Part shown: positions 9,132 through 17,193 of the stretch, one piece after another
Layout: each line of letters begins with the position of its first letter
Numbering within the stretch: the stretch's first letter is position 1
Origin: PUMD01 sp964599275
GTDB lineage: Bacteria; Bacillota; Sulfobacillia; SLMV01
Assembly: GCA_964599275.1 (NCBI GenBank)
Contig: CAZRFK010000001.1
Coordinates: 1 to 64,000 of the forward strand
Direction: 5' to 3'
Length of the DNA stretch: 64,000 bases
The notes under the pieces: model-generated
Seen by the model: only the letters and a program-made list of their open reading frames with translations
Databases searched by the model: none
What the model was told of the DNA's origin: nothing
Position numbers and translations under genes: made by a program

Positions 9132-9394
9132 ATGAAGTTATGTGTAGGGACTTTCTGCTATCAGAAAGATTCGTACGACACACCGCGCTTATTGAGCCAA
9201 AAACTCGAAGAAGAAAATCTGACCCAAAGGATTACTATGGAAGCAGTGTTCTGCTTCGAAGAATGCTCCGTAGGCCCCTCTGCCAAAATTGGCAACCAAT
9301 TATTGGTGGGGCAGATATAAATAAAGTTCCCCAGCTGCTGGAAATGATTGAGAATCAGATTTCTGACAAATCGAAGCTCGGTACGCGCAGCTGA
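9132..9394 (+). pseudogene. Frameshifted thioredoxin-like [2Fe-2S] ferredoxin
   Basis: The ATG at 9132 opens MKLCVGTFCYQKDSYD and continues to AVFCFEECSVGP. The four cysteines (CVGTFC and CFEEC) are spaced as in the small [2Fe-2S] ferredoxins that accompany [FeFe] hydrogenases. The frame runs into TAA at 9318-9320 after GNQLLVGQI, whereas the expected ending GADINKVPQLLEMIENQI is in another frame, continuing to 9394. One base gained or lost near 9300-9310 explains this. A truncated product would keep all cysteines, so partial function cannot be excluded. It lies between the hydA remnant and rex. Confidence 0.65.
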
Positions 9395-9426
9395 ACTAGG
9401 TCGATTACTGGGGGTATGCCATCGAG

Positions 9427-10059
9427 ATGAGAAAAATCCCGATACCTGTACTCAATCGACTGCCAAAATACCTGAGAACGTTACGAAATCTGGCCGATGC
9501 AGATGAAAGTTTTGTCTCGTCCTCTACACTCGGAGCCGGTGCAGGAGTAAAAAAGTCACAGGTGAGAAAGGATCTGGAGAATGTTAACTGCAGCGGAAGA
9601 CCAGGTAAGGGGTACTACATCCCAGAGCTGATCACCGAGTTGGAGGAGCTGTTAGGACTGAACAACGTCACCGAAGCTGTGGTAGTCGGAGCTGGGCGCC
9701 TGGGTCGGGCGCTCAGCCAGTACCCTGGATTTTCTAAGTATGGTCTCGAAATTGTGGCGTTACTTGATAATGATCCACAAAAGATTGGCACAAACGTCGG
9801 CGATGTTCGCATAGTTGATGTAGATAAACTGATGAATTTGGTCAGAAGGATGGCCATTACCCTAGCAGTCGTAACAGTACCCGCTGAATCTGCTCAAAAA
9901 GTAGCTGACGACTTGGTAGCCGGAGGTGTTCGGGCGATCTGGAATTTTGCTCCCACCTTTCTGGAGGTACCACCGCACGTGCACGTTCAGGATGAGGACC
10001 TGGCCGTTGGACTGGCCAACCTCTCTCATCATGTCGCACAGACCATGAAAAAAGAATAG
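9427..10059 (+). CDS. rex: Redox-sensing transcriptional repressor Rex
   Basis: Rex senses the NADH/NAD+ ratio and represses fermentation and hydrogenase genes when NAD+ dominates. The 210-residue protein has an N-terminal winged helix (VLNRLPKYLRTLRNLAD, then VKKSQVRKDLENV) and a Rossmann domain with VVVGAGRLGRALSQYPGF near residue 86. The C-terminal helix includes NLSHHVAQ. The usual DLAYFGxxG wing is replaced by DLENVNCSGRPGKGYY, seen in some clostridial Rex proteins. Unlike its upstream neighbours the frame is intact. The ATG at 9427 has only a weak ribosome site, with GGGGG 14 bases upstream. It was probably once co-transcribed with the hydrogenase genes. Confidence 0.93.
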   Translation: MRKIPIPVLNRLPKYLRTLRNLADADESFVSSSTLGAGAGVKKSQVRKDLENVNCSGRPGKGYYIPELITELEELLGLNNVTEAVVVGAGRLGRALSQYPGFSKYGLEIVALLDNDPQKIGTNVGDVRIVDVDKLMNLVRRMAITLAVVTVPAESAQKVADDLVAGGVRAIWNFAPTFLEVPPHVHVQDEDLAVGLANLSHHVAQTMKKE

Positions 10060-10186
10060 TTAAATATAAACACCGAGGGAGATTTCTGATGGCATACCTC
10101 GGTATCCTGCTGTACTGCTGTTCAAAAGATAAAAATCTACCTGCTGCTGGCAATCATCATTGATACGCCTTCTGAATATTTAAATG

Positions 10187-10217
10187 CACCGGCTCCGCCT
10201 GACAGGCGGAGCCGGTG
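10187..10217. terminator. Bidirectional terminator between rex and rpsA
   Basis: A perfect GC-rich 14-base stem (10187-10200 with 10204-10217) with a 3-base loop sits between the convergent rex and rpsA stops. The flanks are AT-rich on both sides (CATTTAAATATT on the minus strand, GTAAATCTTTG on the plus). Confidence 0.75.
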
Positions 10218-10278
10218 TCGGTAAATCTTTGAAAACACTGAATAAATGGAGAATCTCAGTGGCCATCTGTAGGATAAT

Positions 10279-11742
10279 TTATTCAGGATCCTCCTGCTCT
10301 TCATCCTCACTCAAGCGATCTCGTGTTTCGGTAAGTAGATCACCAAATACATCACCCAGCGTGAGACCTCCAGCTCGTCGGTCCTGTCTCTCTTTTGCCG
10401 GCTCTTCTTCTCGCCGTGCTTCCTTCAAGCTCAGACTTATACGGCGGTCTTCAGGCTGCACCTGCAGCACTTTAACAGTGATATCCTCACCTTCAGAAAC
10501 AACTTCACTGGGTTCTGTCACGTGATAGTCCGCCAGTTCAGAAATATGAACCAGGCCTTCAACACCCGGTTCCAGTTCTACAAATACTCCAAAAGGAGCA
10601 ATCCGCATCACACGGCCATCTATCATGTCACCGGGGAAGTAGTTCTCGTCAACACTTTCCCATGGGTCAGATTGCAGCTGCTTGAGACCAAGCGAGATCT
10701 TCTCCTCATCGCGGTCAACATTCAGCACCTGTACTTCAATCTCGTCTCCCACGCTGACCACGTCTGACGGATGATCAACGCGACCCCAGGACATCTGCGA
10801 CACATGCAGCAAACCGTCTACTCCACCGAGATCCACAAAAGCACCGAAGTCGGTTATACCCTTCACAACACCTTCTCGCACTTCACCTTCATTGAGATCC
10901 TGCCAGGTGTCCTGCTTCTTCTGCTCGTATTCCTCATCGAGCACGGTCTTGCGAGAGAGAATGATCCGGTTCTTATTACGATCAAGTTCAATTACCCTGG
11001 CTCGCACATCTTCGCCTACATACTGAGAAAGGTCACTGACGTAACCCCGGTCAACGTGAGAAGCGGGCATGAAGCCACGAAGACCAAAAACATCCAGGAC
11101 CAGACCGCCTTTAACTTCCTCCACTACAGGTGCTTCAAGGACTTCTTCTTCTTTATGCGCTTTGTAAAGACGATCCCAAGCTATCTCATCCAGGGCTCGA
11201 CGGTAGGAAGCCAGGACAGCACCGTCGCGACCGTCAACGCTGAGAATATATACAGGAATTTCCTGACCAACTTCAAAGACGTCTTCTGGCCGTTCGTCAG
11301 ATTTGAGACGCAGTTCAGAAAGCGGAATAACTCCATCGGACTTATATCGGACGTCAACCAAAACGTTGTCCTCGTTTGTCTGAACTATTGTACCCTCAAT
11401 TACATCACCAGGCTGCAGCTGAGCAAAATCGAGGGCCTCGTCGTCTTCCATACCTTCCATGCTGGGCACATCTTCTTCCTCTTCATCTTCATCTTCATCT
11501 TCAGAAGTGTCCTCAGCCGGCTCTTCTTCTGCGCATGCGCATTCCTGTTCCTCAACCTCTTCTACTTTTTCTACTTTTTCTACTTCTTCAACTTCTTCTA
11601 CTTCTTCAACCTCTTCATCACAACAAGTCATGTCTTGTTCCTCTTCTGATAATTCGCATTCCTCCGTAATTTCCTCGCTGCACTGCTGTTCGTCTGCTTC
11701 CGTCTGTTCACACTGATTTGTGTTTTTTTCTTCGTCAAACAC
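10279..11742 (-). CDS. rpsA: 30S ribosomal protein S1 (four S1 domains, long acidic N-terminus)
   Basis: This is an RNA-binding protein that assists mRNA docking on the ribosome. Four S1 domains lie at about residues 110-180, 195-265, 284-353 and 370-440; the third is the most canonical (GVVKGITDFGAFVDLGGVDG, LLHVSQMSW). The first 100 residues are a highly acidic, Glu/Cys-rich tail with repeated VEEVEEVEKVEKV units, not part of standard S1. The start is GTG at 11742 behind GGAAGGAAGG. In many Clostridia S1 is fused to or follows ispH; here ispH is a separate gene about 240 bases upstream. The C-terminal 50 residues are charged and probably disordered. Confidence 0.93.
   Translation of the reverse strand: MFDEEKNTNQCEQTEADEQQCSEEITEECELSEEEQDMTCCDEEVEEVEEVEEVEKVEKVEEVEEQECACAEEEPAEDTSEDEDEDEEEEDVPSMEGMEDDEALDFAQLQPGDVIEGTIVQTNEDNVLVDVRYKSDGVIPLSELRLKSDERPEDVFEVGQEIPVYILSVDGRDGAVLASYRRALDEIAWDRLYKAHKEEEVLEAPVVEEVKGGLVLDVFGLRGFMPASHVDRGYVSDLSQYVGEDVRARVIELDRNKNRIILSRKTVLDEEYEQKKQDTWQDLNEGEVREGVVKGITDFGAFVDLGGVDGLLHVSQMSWGRVDHPSDVVSVGDEIEVQVLNVDRDEEKISLGLKQLQSDPWESVDENYFPGDMIDGRVMRIAPFGVFVELEPGVEGLVHISELADYHVTEPSEVVSEGEDITVKVLQVQPEDRRISLSLKEARREEEPAKERQDRRAGGLTLGDVFGDLLTETRDRLSEDEEQEDPE
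11551..11619 (-). repeat. Short tandem repeats coding the acidic S1 tail
   Basis: Near-identical 9-base units (GAAGTAGAA, GAAAAAGTA and variants on the minus strand) are repeated in frame, encoding Val-Glu-Glu/Val-Glu-Lys triplets. Units of a multiple of three allow length change without frame loss, so copy number may differ between strains. Confidence 0.75.
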
Positions 11743-11981
11743 TGTGTGTGATTCCTTCCTTCCCGGCCTATCCCTAGTTTATAGTAATAATCGGTGCACT
11801 CCACCCATTATTTTCATTGTAGGAAGGCTCATTGTAATAGTCCGACACTTATGCCTTAAAACCTAACCCCAACTCTCCAGCACCAAGCAAGTACAAATTT
11901 AATACCCCTCCTGCCTATCGCCCCCTAACCGCTTTACTAAACACAATTTTATCCTCCAACCTTTAACATAACAAACTTGTG

Positions 11982-12881
11982 CTAATTCGACCAGGTTCTA
12001 GAATCTAATATACTTAACAGGCGGTCCTTGACGGAATTTATACTGGACTGTGGTGTAGATGTTCCGCCAACGACTGCCACCTCTCCAAACTTACCAAGAT
12101 GACTAACAGGGAGATCATCTGCAGTTTCGACGTGGTACGATGGAATTCCTGCTTCTGTTCCCACCCCAACTAACGCCGAGGTATTTGAACTGTTCTTACC
12201 TCCAACGACTACCAGAGCCTCTACCTTCTCTGCCATGTCTCTAACAGCCTGGCGGCGTCCACTCACAACGTGACAGAGAGTGTCCTCAACCTGAATCTGC
12301 CCTGTTTTTTGTTGCAAAACTCCCAAAATATCTTCAACTAAGTCCGGAGGAAACGTAGTCTGAAAAAGAACTGCCCGCTGCTGGCGATGTGACAGCTGCT
12401 GGGCAGCAGACTGTGAATCCACTATTTCAGCCTCATCGTCGCATCTGGCTAAAACCCCACGAACCTCGGGATGATCCTGACGGCCCACAATAGTAACCGG
12501 CCAATGCTCGTTGCGAAATTTCTCCGCAGCTCGCTGAACTCTACGTACTTTAGGGCAGGTCGCATCAACAACCGACACACCGCGCTTTTTAAAGTCAATG
12601 ATTACCTGCGGCGGCACCCCATGGCTGCGAATTATTACTACAGATCCACTGGATATTTTTTCAGGCGTCTCAGCTACGGTGATACCTTCTTGCTGCAAGT
12701 CGTTTACTACCAGAGGATTGTGTACTATTTCACCCAGAGTATAAACGGCCTCTTCATCATAGTCTCGGGCCGTGGCCAGGGCTTTACTTACAGCCTTCCT
12801 AACACCATAGCAAAAGCCTCCGTCGGGCAAAGTATGTATTTTTGGTTTGCTTTCAGGCTGTGCTCCTGTCTGATTCTCCAT
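11982..12881 (-). CDS. ispH: 4-hydroxy-3-methylbut-2-enyl diphosphate reductase
   Basis: IspH is the last enzyme of the MEP isoprenoid pathway, reducing HMBPP to IPP and DMAPP with a [4Fe-4S] cluster. The three cluster cysteines are visible in GGFCYGVRKAV (residue 24), DATCPKVRRVQ (near 108) and EDTLCHVVSGRRQ (near 200). The motifs GEIVHNP, IRSHGVPP and VVGGKNSSNT are all present. 299 residues is normal. The ATG at 12881 follows AGGAG and lies inside the 3' end of plsC (29-base overlap), so the two are translationally coupled. Confidence 0.96.
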   Translation of the reverse strand: MENQTGAQPESKPKIHTLPDGGFCYGVRKAVSKALATARDYDEEAVYTLGEIVHNPLVVNDLQQEGITVAETPEKISSGSVVIIRSHGVPPQVIIDFKKRGVSVVDATCPKVRRVQRAAEKFRNEHWPVTIVGRQDHPEVRGVLARCDDEAEIVDSQSAAQQLSHRQQRAVLFQTTFPPDLVEDILGVLQQKTGQIQVEDTLCHVVSGRRQAVRDMAEKVEALVVVGGKNSSNTSALVGVGTEAGIPSYHVETADDLPVSHLGKFGEVAVVGGTSTPQSSINSVKDRLLSILDSRTWSN

Positions 12882-13491
12882 AAGCTAAAACTCCTAAAAC
12901 GCAACTCAGTTTCTGCGTAATCTGGGCAAGAACTGCCTTTTTACCTCCAGCGCTTTGTGAATCATCATCTTTTGAAGCATTCATAAATTCATCAAGCCTA
13001 ATTGGGTTACCAACTCGAACAGTTATATTTGAAAAAGGAACGTAACTCCCGGAAATACCTACCGGAACAAGAGGTGCACCACTTTTGATGGCAAGATATG
13101 CTGCGCCAGGAGTGAGTTCACCCAATTCCCCCACCGGCTGTCTGGTGCCCTCGGGAAACAAGCACAACATTTGTCCATCACTGAGGACGTTCAACGAAGT
13201 CCTGATAGCGCTTCTATCCATTGCCTCACGTCGAACTGGAAACGCATTCACACCACGGAACACTTTATCAAATATTGGATTACTGAAAAGCTCCGCTTTA
13301 GCCATAAAGTTGACCTTGTTTTTGGCCAGGACACTCATCAGAGGAGGATCAAACCAGCTGAAATGATTGGCACACAAAATAGCTGGGCCCTGCTCGGGCA
13401 ATTTATCCGCATTTTGAACGTCAATATCAACGAACACGTAAAAATAGACAGCGAACAACCCCCGAACCAACCAGTACAGCAACTCAACCAC
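12853..13491 (-). CDS. plsC: 1-acyl-sn-glycerol-3-phosphate acyltransferase
   Basis: PlsC acylates lysophosphatidic acid to phosphatidic acid at the membrane. The catalytic NHFSWFDPP block (the HX4D motif) is near residue 43, FPEGTRQ near 115 and VPVGISGSY near 143. An N-terminal hydrophobic helix (LLYWLVRGLFAVYFYVFV) would associate with the membrane. The start is GTG at 13491, immediately after the cmk stop (TAGGTG). The gene is complete at 212 residues and couples cmk to ispH. Confidence 0.94.
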   Translation of the reverse strand: MVELLYWLVRGLFAVYFYVFVDIDVQNADKLPEQGPAILCANHFSWFDPPLMSVLAKNKVNFMAKAELFSNPIFDKVFRGVNAFPVRREAMDRSAIRTSLNVLSDGQMLCLFPEGTRQPVGELGELTPGAAYLAIKSGAPLVPVGISGSYVPFSNITVRVGNPIRLDEFMNASKDDDSQSAGGKKAVLAQITQKLSCVLGVLAYGESDRSTA

Positions 13492-14217
13492 CTACTCTCT
13501 GTCTGCGCAATTCATTCTACTTTGCAGTATGAATCTCACCTGAGAAACAACATCCTCCACTGTTAGGTGAGTGCTCTCAATAATAATTGCATCATCTGAT
13601 GCTTTAAGCGGCGAAATCTTGCGAGTACTATCAATTCTATCTCGCTTTATGACGCTTTCGGCCGCCTGCTGCCAGGTGAGATGTACGCCATTACATCGAT
13701 GCTGTCTTAACCTTCGATGTACACGGACCGGTATTGCTGCAGTCAGGAAAACTTTGACCTGGGCATTTTTTAATACGTGTGTGCCTATGTCACGTCCATC
13801 CATCACCACTCCACCATCTTCGGCCAGTTCCTGCTGTTTGGATACCAGCTCTTCTCTCACTTTAGCCATGCTAGCAATAACTGATACGTGACGATCAATT
13901 TCGGAAGTACGCAACGCTTCAGTGCAGTCGCATCCCTGCACAAGAACCCTCATTTCCCCCTGAGGGTTGATTGCAAATTCTATATCCAACTCTGAAGCAA
14001 GTGGATGTATCTGCTCTTCATTATGGATTTCCTGTTTCAAATCATGATTCAAAGCAAGTAATGTCACTGCCCGGTACATAGCCCCCGAATCTATATGGCG
14101 ATAATTCAGCTCACGGGCTATAGCCCTGGCAATTGTGGTCTTACCTGCTCCAGCGGGCCCATCGATTGCTATATTAGGAAGCACTGCATCAGAAAGTGAA
14201 CTACTCTGCGGGAACAT
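13492..14217 (-). CDS. cmk: Cytidylate kinase
   Basis: Cmk phosphorylates CMP and dCMP to the diphosphates. The P-loop IAIDGPAGAGKTTIARAIA is near residues 16-34, followed by YRHIDSGAMYRAVTLLAL, GRDIGTHVLKNAQVKVFLTA and the lid segment RDRIDSTRKISPLKASDDA with the expected Arg and Asp residues. 241 residues is slightly longer than usual because of a 14-residue N-terminal lead before the P-loop. The ATG lies two bases after the stop of a short ORF that has its own ribosome site. Confidence 0.95.
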   Translation of the reverse strand: MFPQSSSLSDAVLPNIAIDGPAGAGKTTIARAIARELNYRHIDSGAMYRAVTLLALNHDLKQEIHNEEQIHPLASELDIEFAINPQGEMRVLVQGCDCTEALRTSEIDRHVSVIASMAKVREELVSKQQELAEDGGVVMDGRDIGTHVLKNAQVKVFLTAAIPVRVHRRLRQHRCNGVHLTWQQAAESVIKRDRIDSTRKISPLKASDDAIIIESTHLTVEDVVSQVRFILQSRMNCADRE

Positions 14218-14219
14218 AA

Positions 14220-14354
14220 CTACCCGGCCCCCTGAATATCACAACCGGGCGAAGGTAAAACAGAAAACATCATTGATTTGTAACCCATTTTTGCCCCTAA
14301 GCGCCCAACTTGTCGGTCGGCAAGACAGATACTCATAACAATAGCAAAATTCAT
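14220..14354 (-). CDS. Possible 44-residue protein or leader peptide ahead of cmk
   Basis: An ATG at 14354 with an excellent AAGGGAGAAG ribosome site opens a 44-codon frame. It starts MNFAIVMSICLADRQVG, contains KMGYKSMMFSVLP and ends at a TAG two bases before the cmk start. It lies directly downstream of a strong promoter (14395-14423). I do not recognise the peptide. It could be a real small protein, a coupling leader for cmk translation, or the tail of a lost gene (aroA often precedes cmk). The ribosome site and promoter spacing favour translation. Confidence 0.4.
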   Translation of the reverse strand: MNFAIVMSICLADRQVGRLGAKMGYKSMMFSVLPSPGCDIQGAG

Positions 14355-14394
14355 ATCTTCTCCCTTACAAATAATTAATACACACTTATTTAAA

Positions 14395-14423
14395 AGTATA
14401 TCCTTAGTTTAAATCAAACTCAA
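14395..14423 (-). promoter_or_regulatory. SigA-type promoter for the cmk-plsC-ispH operon
   Basis: On the minus strand TTGAGT (14423-14418), a 17-base spacer and TATACT (14400-14395) form a good housekeeping promoter. It sits about 40 bases upstream of the short ORF start at 14354. The remaining AT-rich stretch 14424-14738 shows no gene or structure that I can support. Confidence 0.65.
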
Positions 14424-14738
14424 CCTCCCATGGAAAACTTGTATATTCTGAAACTATTCCAACTGTTTGCTCTCGCTAGAACGTTCCAATACAGTGTTAA
14501 TCTGAAACAGGTCAACTAAAATCACATGATTTTTACAGGCCATTATTGAAGAGTCCCGATGACTCCAACCAGATGATAACCAGAAGCAAAAACAGGCATG
14601 CAAAAGAGGACAGAACCAGTACATTTGAGATATTTATGGTGTAGTCATTTACTGCTTAAACATATGGATTAAAAGCAAGTTAAGATCATTTAAAAACCAG
14701 CATCTGAGTTGAGATATTACTACTTCGTCAAAGTATAT

Positions 14739-15290
14739 TCAATCTGATACAAGTGTTACCGCTCCCATCAGCTCACGACCCGAAACAACCGGCCATTCCT
14801 GTCCCAGCCGTGGAGTCCGTACCCCGCGGTTCGCCACTACTCTCACTCGCACAGGTTGCGCATCATTATCCAGCTTCAAGACCAGTGTCTGGCCTGTTTT
14901 TACCGTAAGTTCGATTTTCCAGTCATCAAAACTTTCCAGCTTTTCACCATCTGATATAAGAGAGACTCCTGGAGCAGCAGAACGATTAATCACAGCTAAA
15001 GTGAGATTTCCAGTTGGCACCTCCTCATTAGGTTCTGCTGTAACAGGAACAGGGGGCTCTCCCAACCAGAAAGCCCAACTATCAAACGCGTCTACCTGGT
15101 TTCGCAGCAACCCCCCAGTACCAGATACCTGAATTAAAAGAAACAGCAAACACCCAACAATCAATGCCGTTTTGAAATAGCCTGCCCGTTGTGTTCGACG
15201 TCGTCGCCTTCGAACTGCCTTGCTCATCCAATCAGTCTCCTGTTCCCGCCTTACCCACTCACGCCAGTTTTCAGGCGGTTTACTGCTCAT
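14739..15290 (-). CDS. Unknown single-span membrane protein
   Basis: I do not recognise this 183-residue protein. A basic N-terminus (KAVRRRRRRTQRAGY) precedes one membrane helix (ALIVGCLLFLLIQVSG, about residues 42-57). By the positive-inside rule the remaining 120 residues should lie outside the cell. The outer part is acidic and looks beta-rich (NLTLAVINR, KIELTVKTGQTLVLKL, PVRVRVVANRG). The ATG at 15290 is preceded by a weak GGGGTATGTC site. It is flanked by long non-coding stretches on both sides and appears to be monocistronic. Confidence 0.7.
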   Translation of the reverse strand: MSSKPPENWREWVRREQETDWMSKAVRRRRRRTQRAGYFKTALIVGCLLFLLIQVSGTGGLLRNQVDAFDSWAFWLGEPPVPVTAEPNEEVPTGNLTLAVINRSAAPGVSLISDGEKLESFDDWKIELTVKTGQTLVLKLDNDAQPVRVRVVANRGVRTPRLGQEWPVVSGRELMGAVTLVSD

Positions 15291-15533
15291 GACATACCCC
15301 CCTCAGCAAAAAATCAACTCAGCTGACTAAAAATTATGCTTACAAGAAGAAGGTTATGTGTGTTTTAGTGAACAGCGCTGCAAGGATAGGCATGCAAAAC
15401 TCTCCAACATGATTCGCCTGAAAAGCCTCAGTGCATAGCACGCAGAGCTTTACTTTAGGAGCACAACATTCATGTGTTGAATTGTCTTAACAACAAATCG
15501 CAACATATTTAACGTACAAATTGGAATTTGCAA

Positions 15534-16517
15534 TCATTCAAAAAGTTCGGGATGAAGTATTTCAGCAACTGTTTTTATACCTTCAACCAAACGCGGACTG
15601 GGATGATTCAAAATCCCAGGAGAGACAAGATAATAACGTTCGTTTTGAACTGCCGGTATTTGATTCCACTCTGGCCGGTCAGATGATTTAAGAGATTGAT
15701 AGGAATCTTTAAACTGCAAAATAAGTACATCAGGTTCCAATTCAACCAGTTCTTCAACAGACACCGAGGGCCAATTAACATCATGCTCTCCTGCTGCATT
15801 GATACCTCCAGCAGACTCTATCACCTGGTGCACAAGAGTGCCCTTTCCTGCAGTAATGATTGGGTCAGACGGCCATATCTCAACAAACACACGAGGTTTT
15901 TCATTTTCAGGTATTTCCGTAACTTTATTCTCGAGTTTGTTTGTTTCTTCTTTCATGTAGTCGACTACCGCCTCTGCTTTATCTTTTTTATTAACAACAT
16001 TGCCAATTAGCGCAACATTGGCATACACATCTGAAAAATCATCTGCTTTCAATATGATCGACGTCAACCCCATGTCATCTAGCTGCTGCGCAATCTCATC
16101 CATACCCTCAACGCAGAAAACAATATCTGGTTCTAACTCTGAGATGACCTCGTAGTCAGGGCTTTCAGGCCCACCAATACGAACCAGACCTTGCAACTTT
16201 CCCTCCGGCCAGATACTAAAATCATCCACCCCAACAACAGACGAACCAACATCAAGCGCGAATAATATCTCAGTGTTACTTGGGGCAAAAGACACCAGGC
16301 GTTCGGGGATTTCTTCTATAACTACTTCCCTGCCGGCATCATCCGTTATGGTCACCGGATAATTAACTTGTCTTTCAATCCCGTTTTCCGGTTCCTCAGC
16401 ATCATTGTTTTTCGGCTCACCTGGCAGACACCCAACCAATAAAAGGCCAGTCATCAGTGCTACTGTTAACAAAATGATATGAAATCTAAATCTATTGAAC
16501 TCTATAGATAACACCAT
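15534..16517 (-). CDS. BtuF/FepB-like substrate-binding lipoprotein of an ABC transporter
   Basis: An N-terminal hydrophobic signal ends in the lipobox LLLVGC (Cys near residue 30), so the mature protein is lipid-anchored. The rest is a periplasmic-binding fold: VTITDDAGREVVIEEIPERL, SFAPSNTEILFALDVG, IGGPESPDYEVISELEPDIV and FVEIWPSDPIITAGKGT are typical of vitamin B12/iron-chelate binders (PF01497). The ATG at 16517 has a GGAAGGAG site and is preferred over an in-frame codon 12 positions upstream. No permease or ATPase gene is adjacent and no cobalamin riboswitch is evident, so the ligand (corrinoid or Fe-siderophore) is undecided. Confidence 0.85.
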   Translation of the reverse strand: MVLSIEFNRFRFHIILLTVALMTGLLLVGCLPGEPKNNDAEEPENGIERQVNYPVTITDDAGREVVIEEIPERLVSFAPSNTEILFALDVGSSVVGVDDFSIWPEGKLQGLVRIGGPESPDYEVISELEPDIVFCVEGMDEIAQQLDDMGLTSIILKADDFSDVYANVALIGNVVNKKDKAEAVVDYMKEETNKLENKVTEIPENEKPRVFVEIWPSDPIITAGKGTLVHQVIESAGGINAAGEHDVNWPSVSVEELVELEPDVLILQFKDSYQSLKSSDRPEWNQIPAVQNERYYLVSPGILNHPSPRLVEGIKTVAEILHPELFE

Positions 16518-16762
16518 TCTGAATCTCCTTCCGGGGGCGCTTTTGCACCTCACCTCTGCTGACCCCCTTCTGCACCCCTACGTATCCGTGTATGTTTCTA
16601 TTACAATTTACGCTTGCTCTTCAATAATTGTTATCGTACATCACCACAATACTTAAAGGGTAATATACTCAATGTTATTCCTGTACGACTTAACACCGGA
16701 ATCGCCGAATGCACCCTTGAAAATAACATCTTCTGTGCTTCGGATTGGATTTCAATGGTATC

Positions 16763-16792
16763 TTGACACCTATCGTTACACCCAATTAAAAT
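16763..16792 (+). promoter_or_regulatory. SigA-type promoter of the ferredoxin gene
   Basis: TTGACA (16763-16768), an 18-base spacer and TAAAAT (16787-16792) lie about 55 bases upstream of the ferredoxin ATG. The perfect -35 suggests strong expression. Confidence 0.75.
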
Positions 16793-16845
16793 TATTGAAG
16801 GAACTGGTAGCGTTTAAATCAACATATGGTTAGGGAGGGATTCTG

Positions 16846-17043
16846 ATGGCTAAAAAACTGGTTATTGATCAAGATCTCTGCATAGGTGACGGCATCTGTG
16901 AAACAATCTGCCCTGATGCGTTTGAAATACGCGATGACGGTCTTGCTTATGTTACCGAAGAAGAACCATCTGATGACATAATGGACTCGGTCAAAGAAGC
17001 TATTGAAGCATGTCCTGTTGAGTGCATCTTCCTGGAAGACTGA
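16846..17043 (+). CDS. Ferredoxin with one cluster and an Asp in place of the second Cys
   Basis: This 65-residue acidic electron carrier has the cluster loop CIGDGICETICPDAF near residues 12-26 and the distal ECPVEC-like IEACPVECIF. The usual C-x2-C-x2-C-x3-C pattern has Asp at the second position (C-x2-D-x2-C-x3-C). The Pyrococcus furiosus ferredoxin has the same pattern (CIGDAIC), and its aspartate ligates a [4Fe-4S] cluster that converts readily to [3Fe-4S]. The ATG follows GGGAGGGATTCTG. The gene is monocistronic between its own promoter and a terminator, and is a plausible partner of the 2-oxoacid oxidoreductase in this window. Confidence 0.93.
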   Translation: MAKKLVIDQDLCIGDGICETICPDAFEIRDDGLAYVTEEEPSDDIMDSVKEAIEACPVECIFLED

Positions 17044-17145
17044 TAGGTGAGGCTTAAGCAATACCTTTTGAGTGGAAGATGCTTTTGATTTCCATGATAC
17101 AATTATTAAACTAGAGACCAGCATGATTTAAGGTCTGTTCGAACG

Positions 17146-17172
17146 GCGGCAGCGGATAATATCCGCTGCCGC
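17146..17172. terminator. Convergent terminator between the ferredoxin gene and pncB
   Basis: An 11-base perfect stem, GCGGCAGCGGA with TCCGCTGCCGC, closes a 5-base loop between the two convergent genes. The plus-strand side is followed by AAATATTTGTG. Confidence 0.7.
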
Positions 17173-17193
17173 AAATATTTGTGTTACTGAAAA

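Noticed and set aside
10771..11716. Long open frames on the plus strand across rpsA, including Ser- and Phe-rich ones
   Set aside because: They are antisense shadows of the acidic rpsA codons; Glu-rich codons read backwards as Ser, Phe or Leu runs. No ribosome sites.
14593..15399. Shared 12-mer AGGCATGCAAAA in two intergenic regions (near 14594 and 15389)
   Set aside because: No further similarity around the two copies and part of the 12-mer is the palindrome GCATGC, so chance is likely.
16518..16762. Possible cobalamin riboswitch ahead of the BtuF-like lipoprotein gene
   Set aside because: The leader has GC-rich patches (GGGGGTCAGCAGAGG) but lacks the GCCACTG, AGCCAGGAGACC and other conserved boxes of the cobalamin element.
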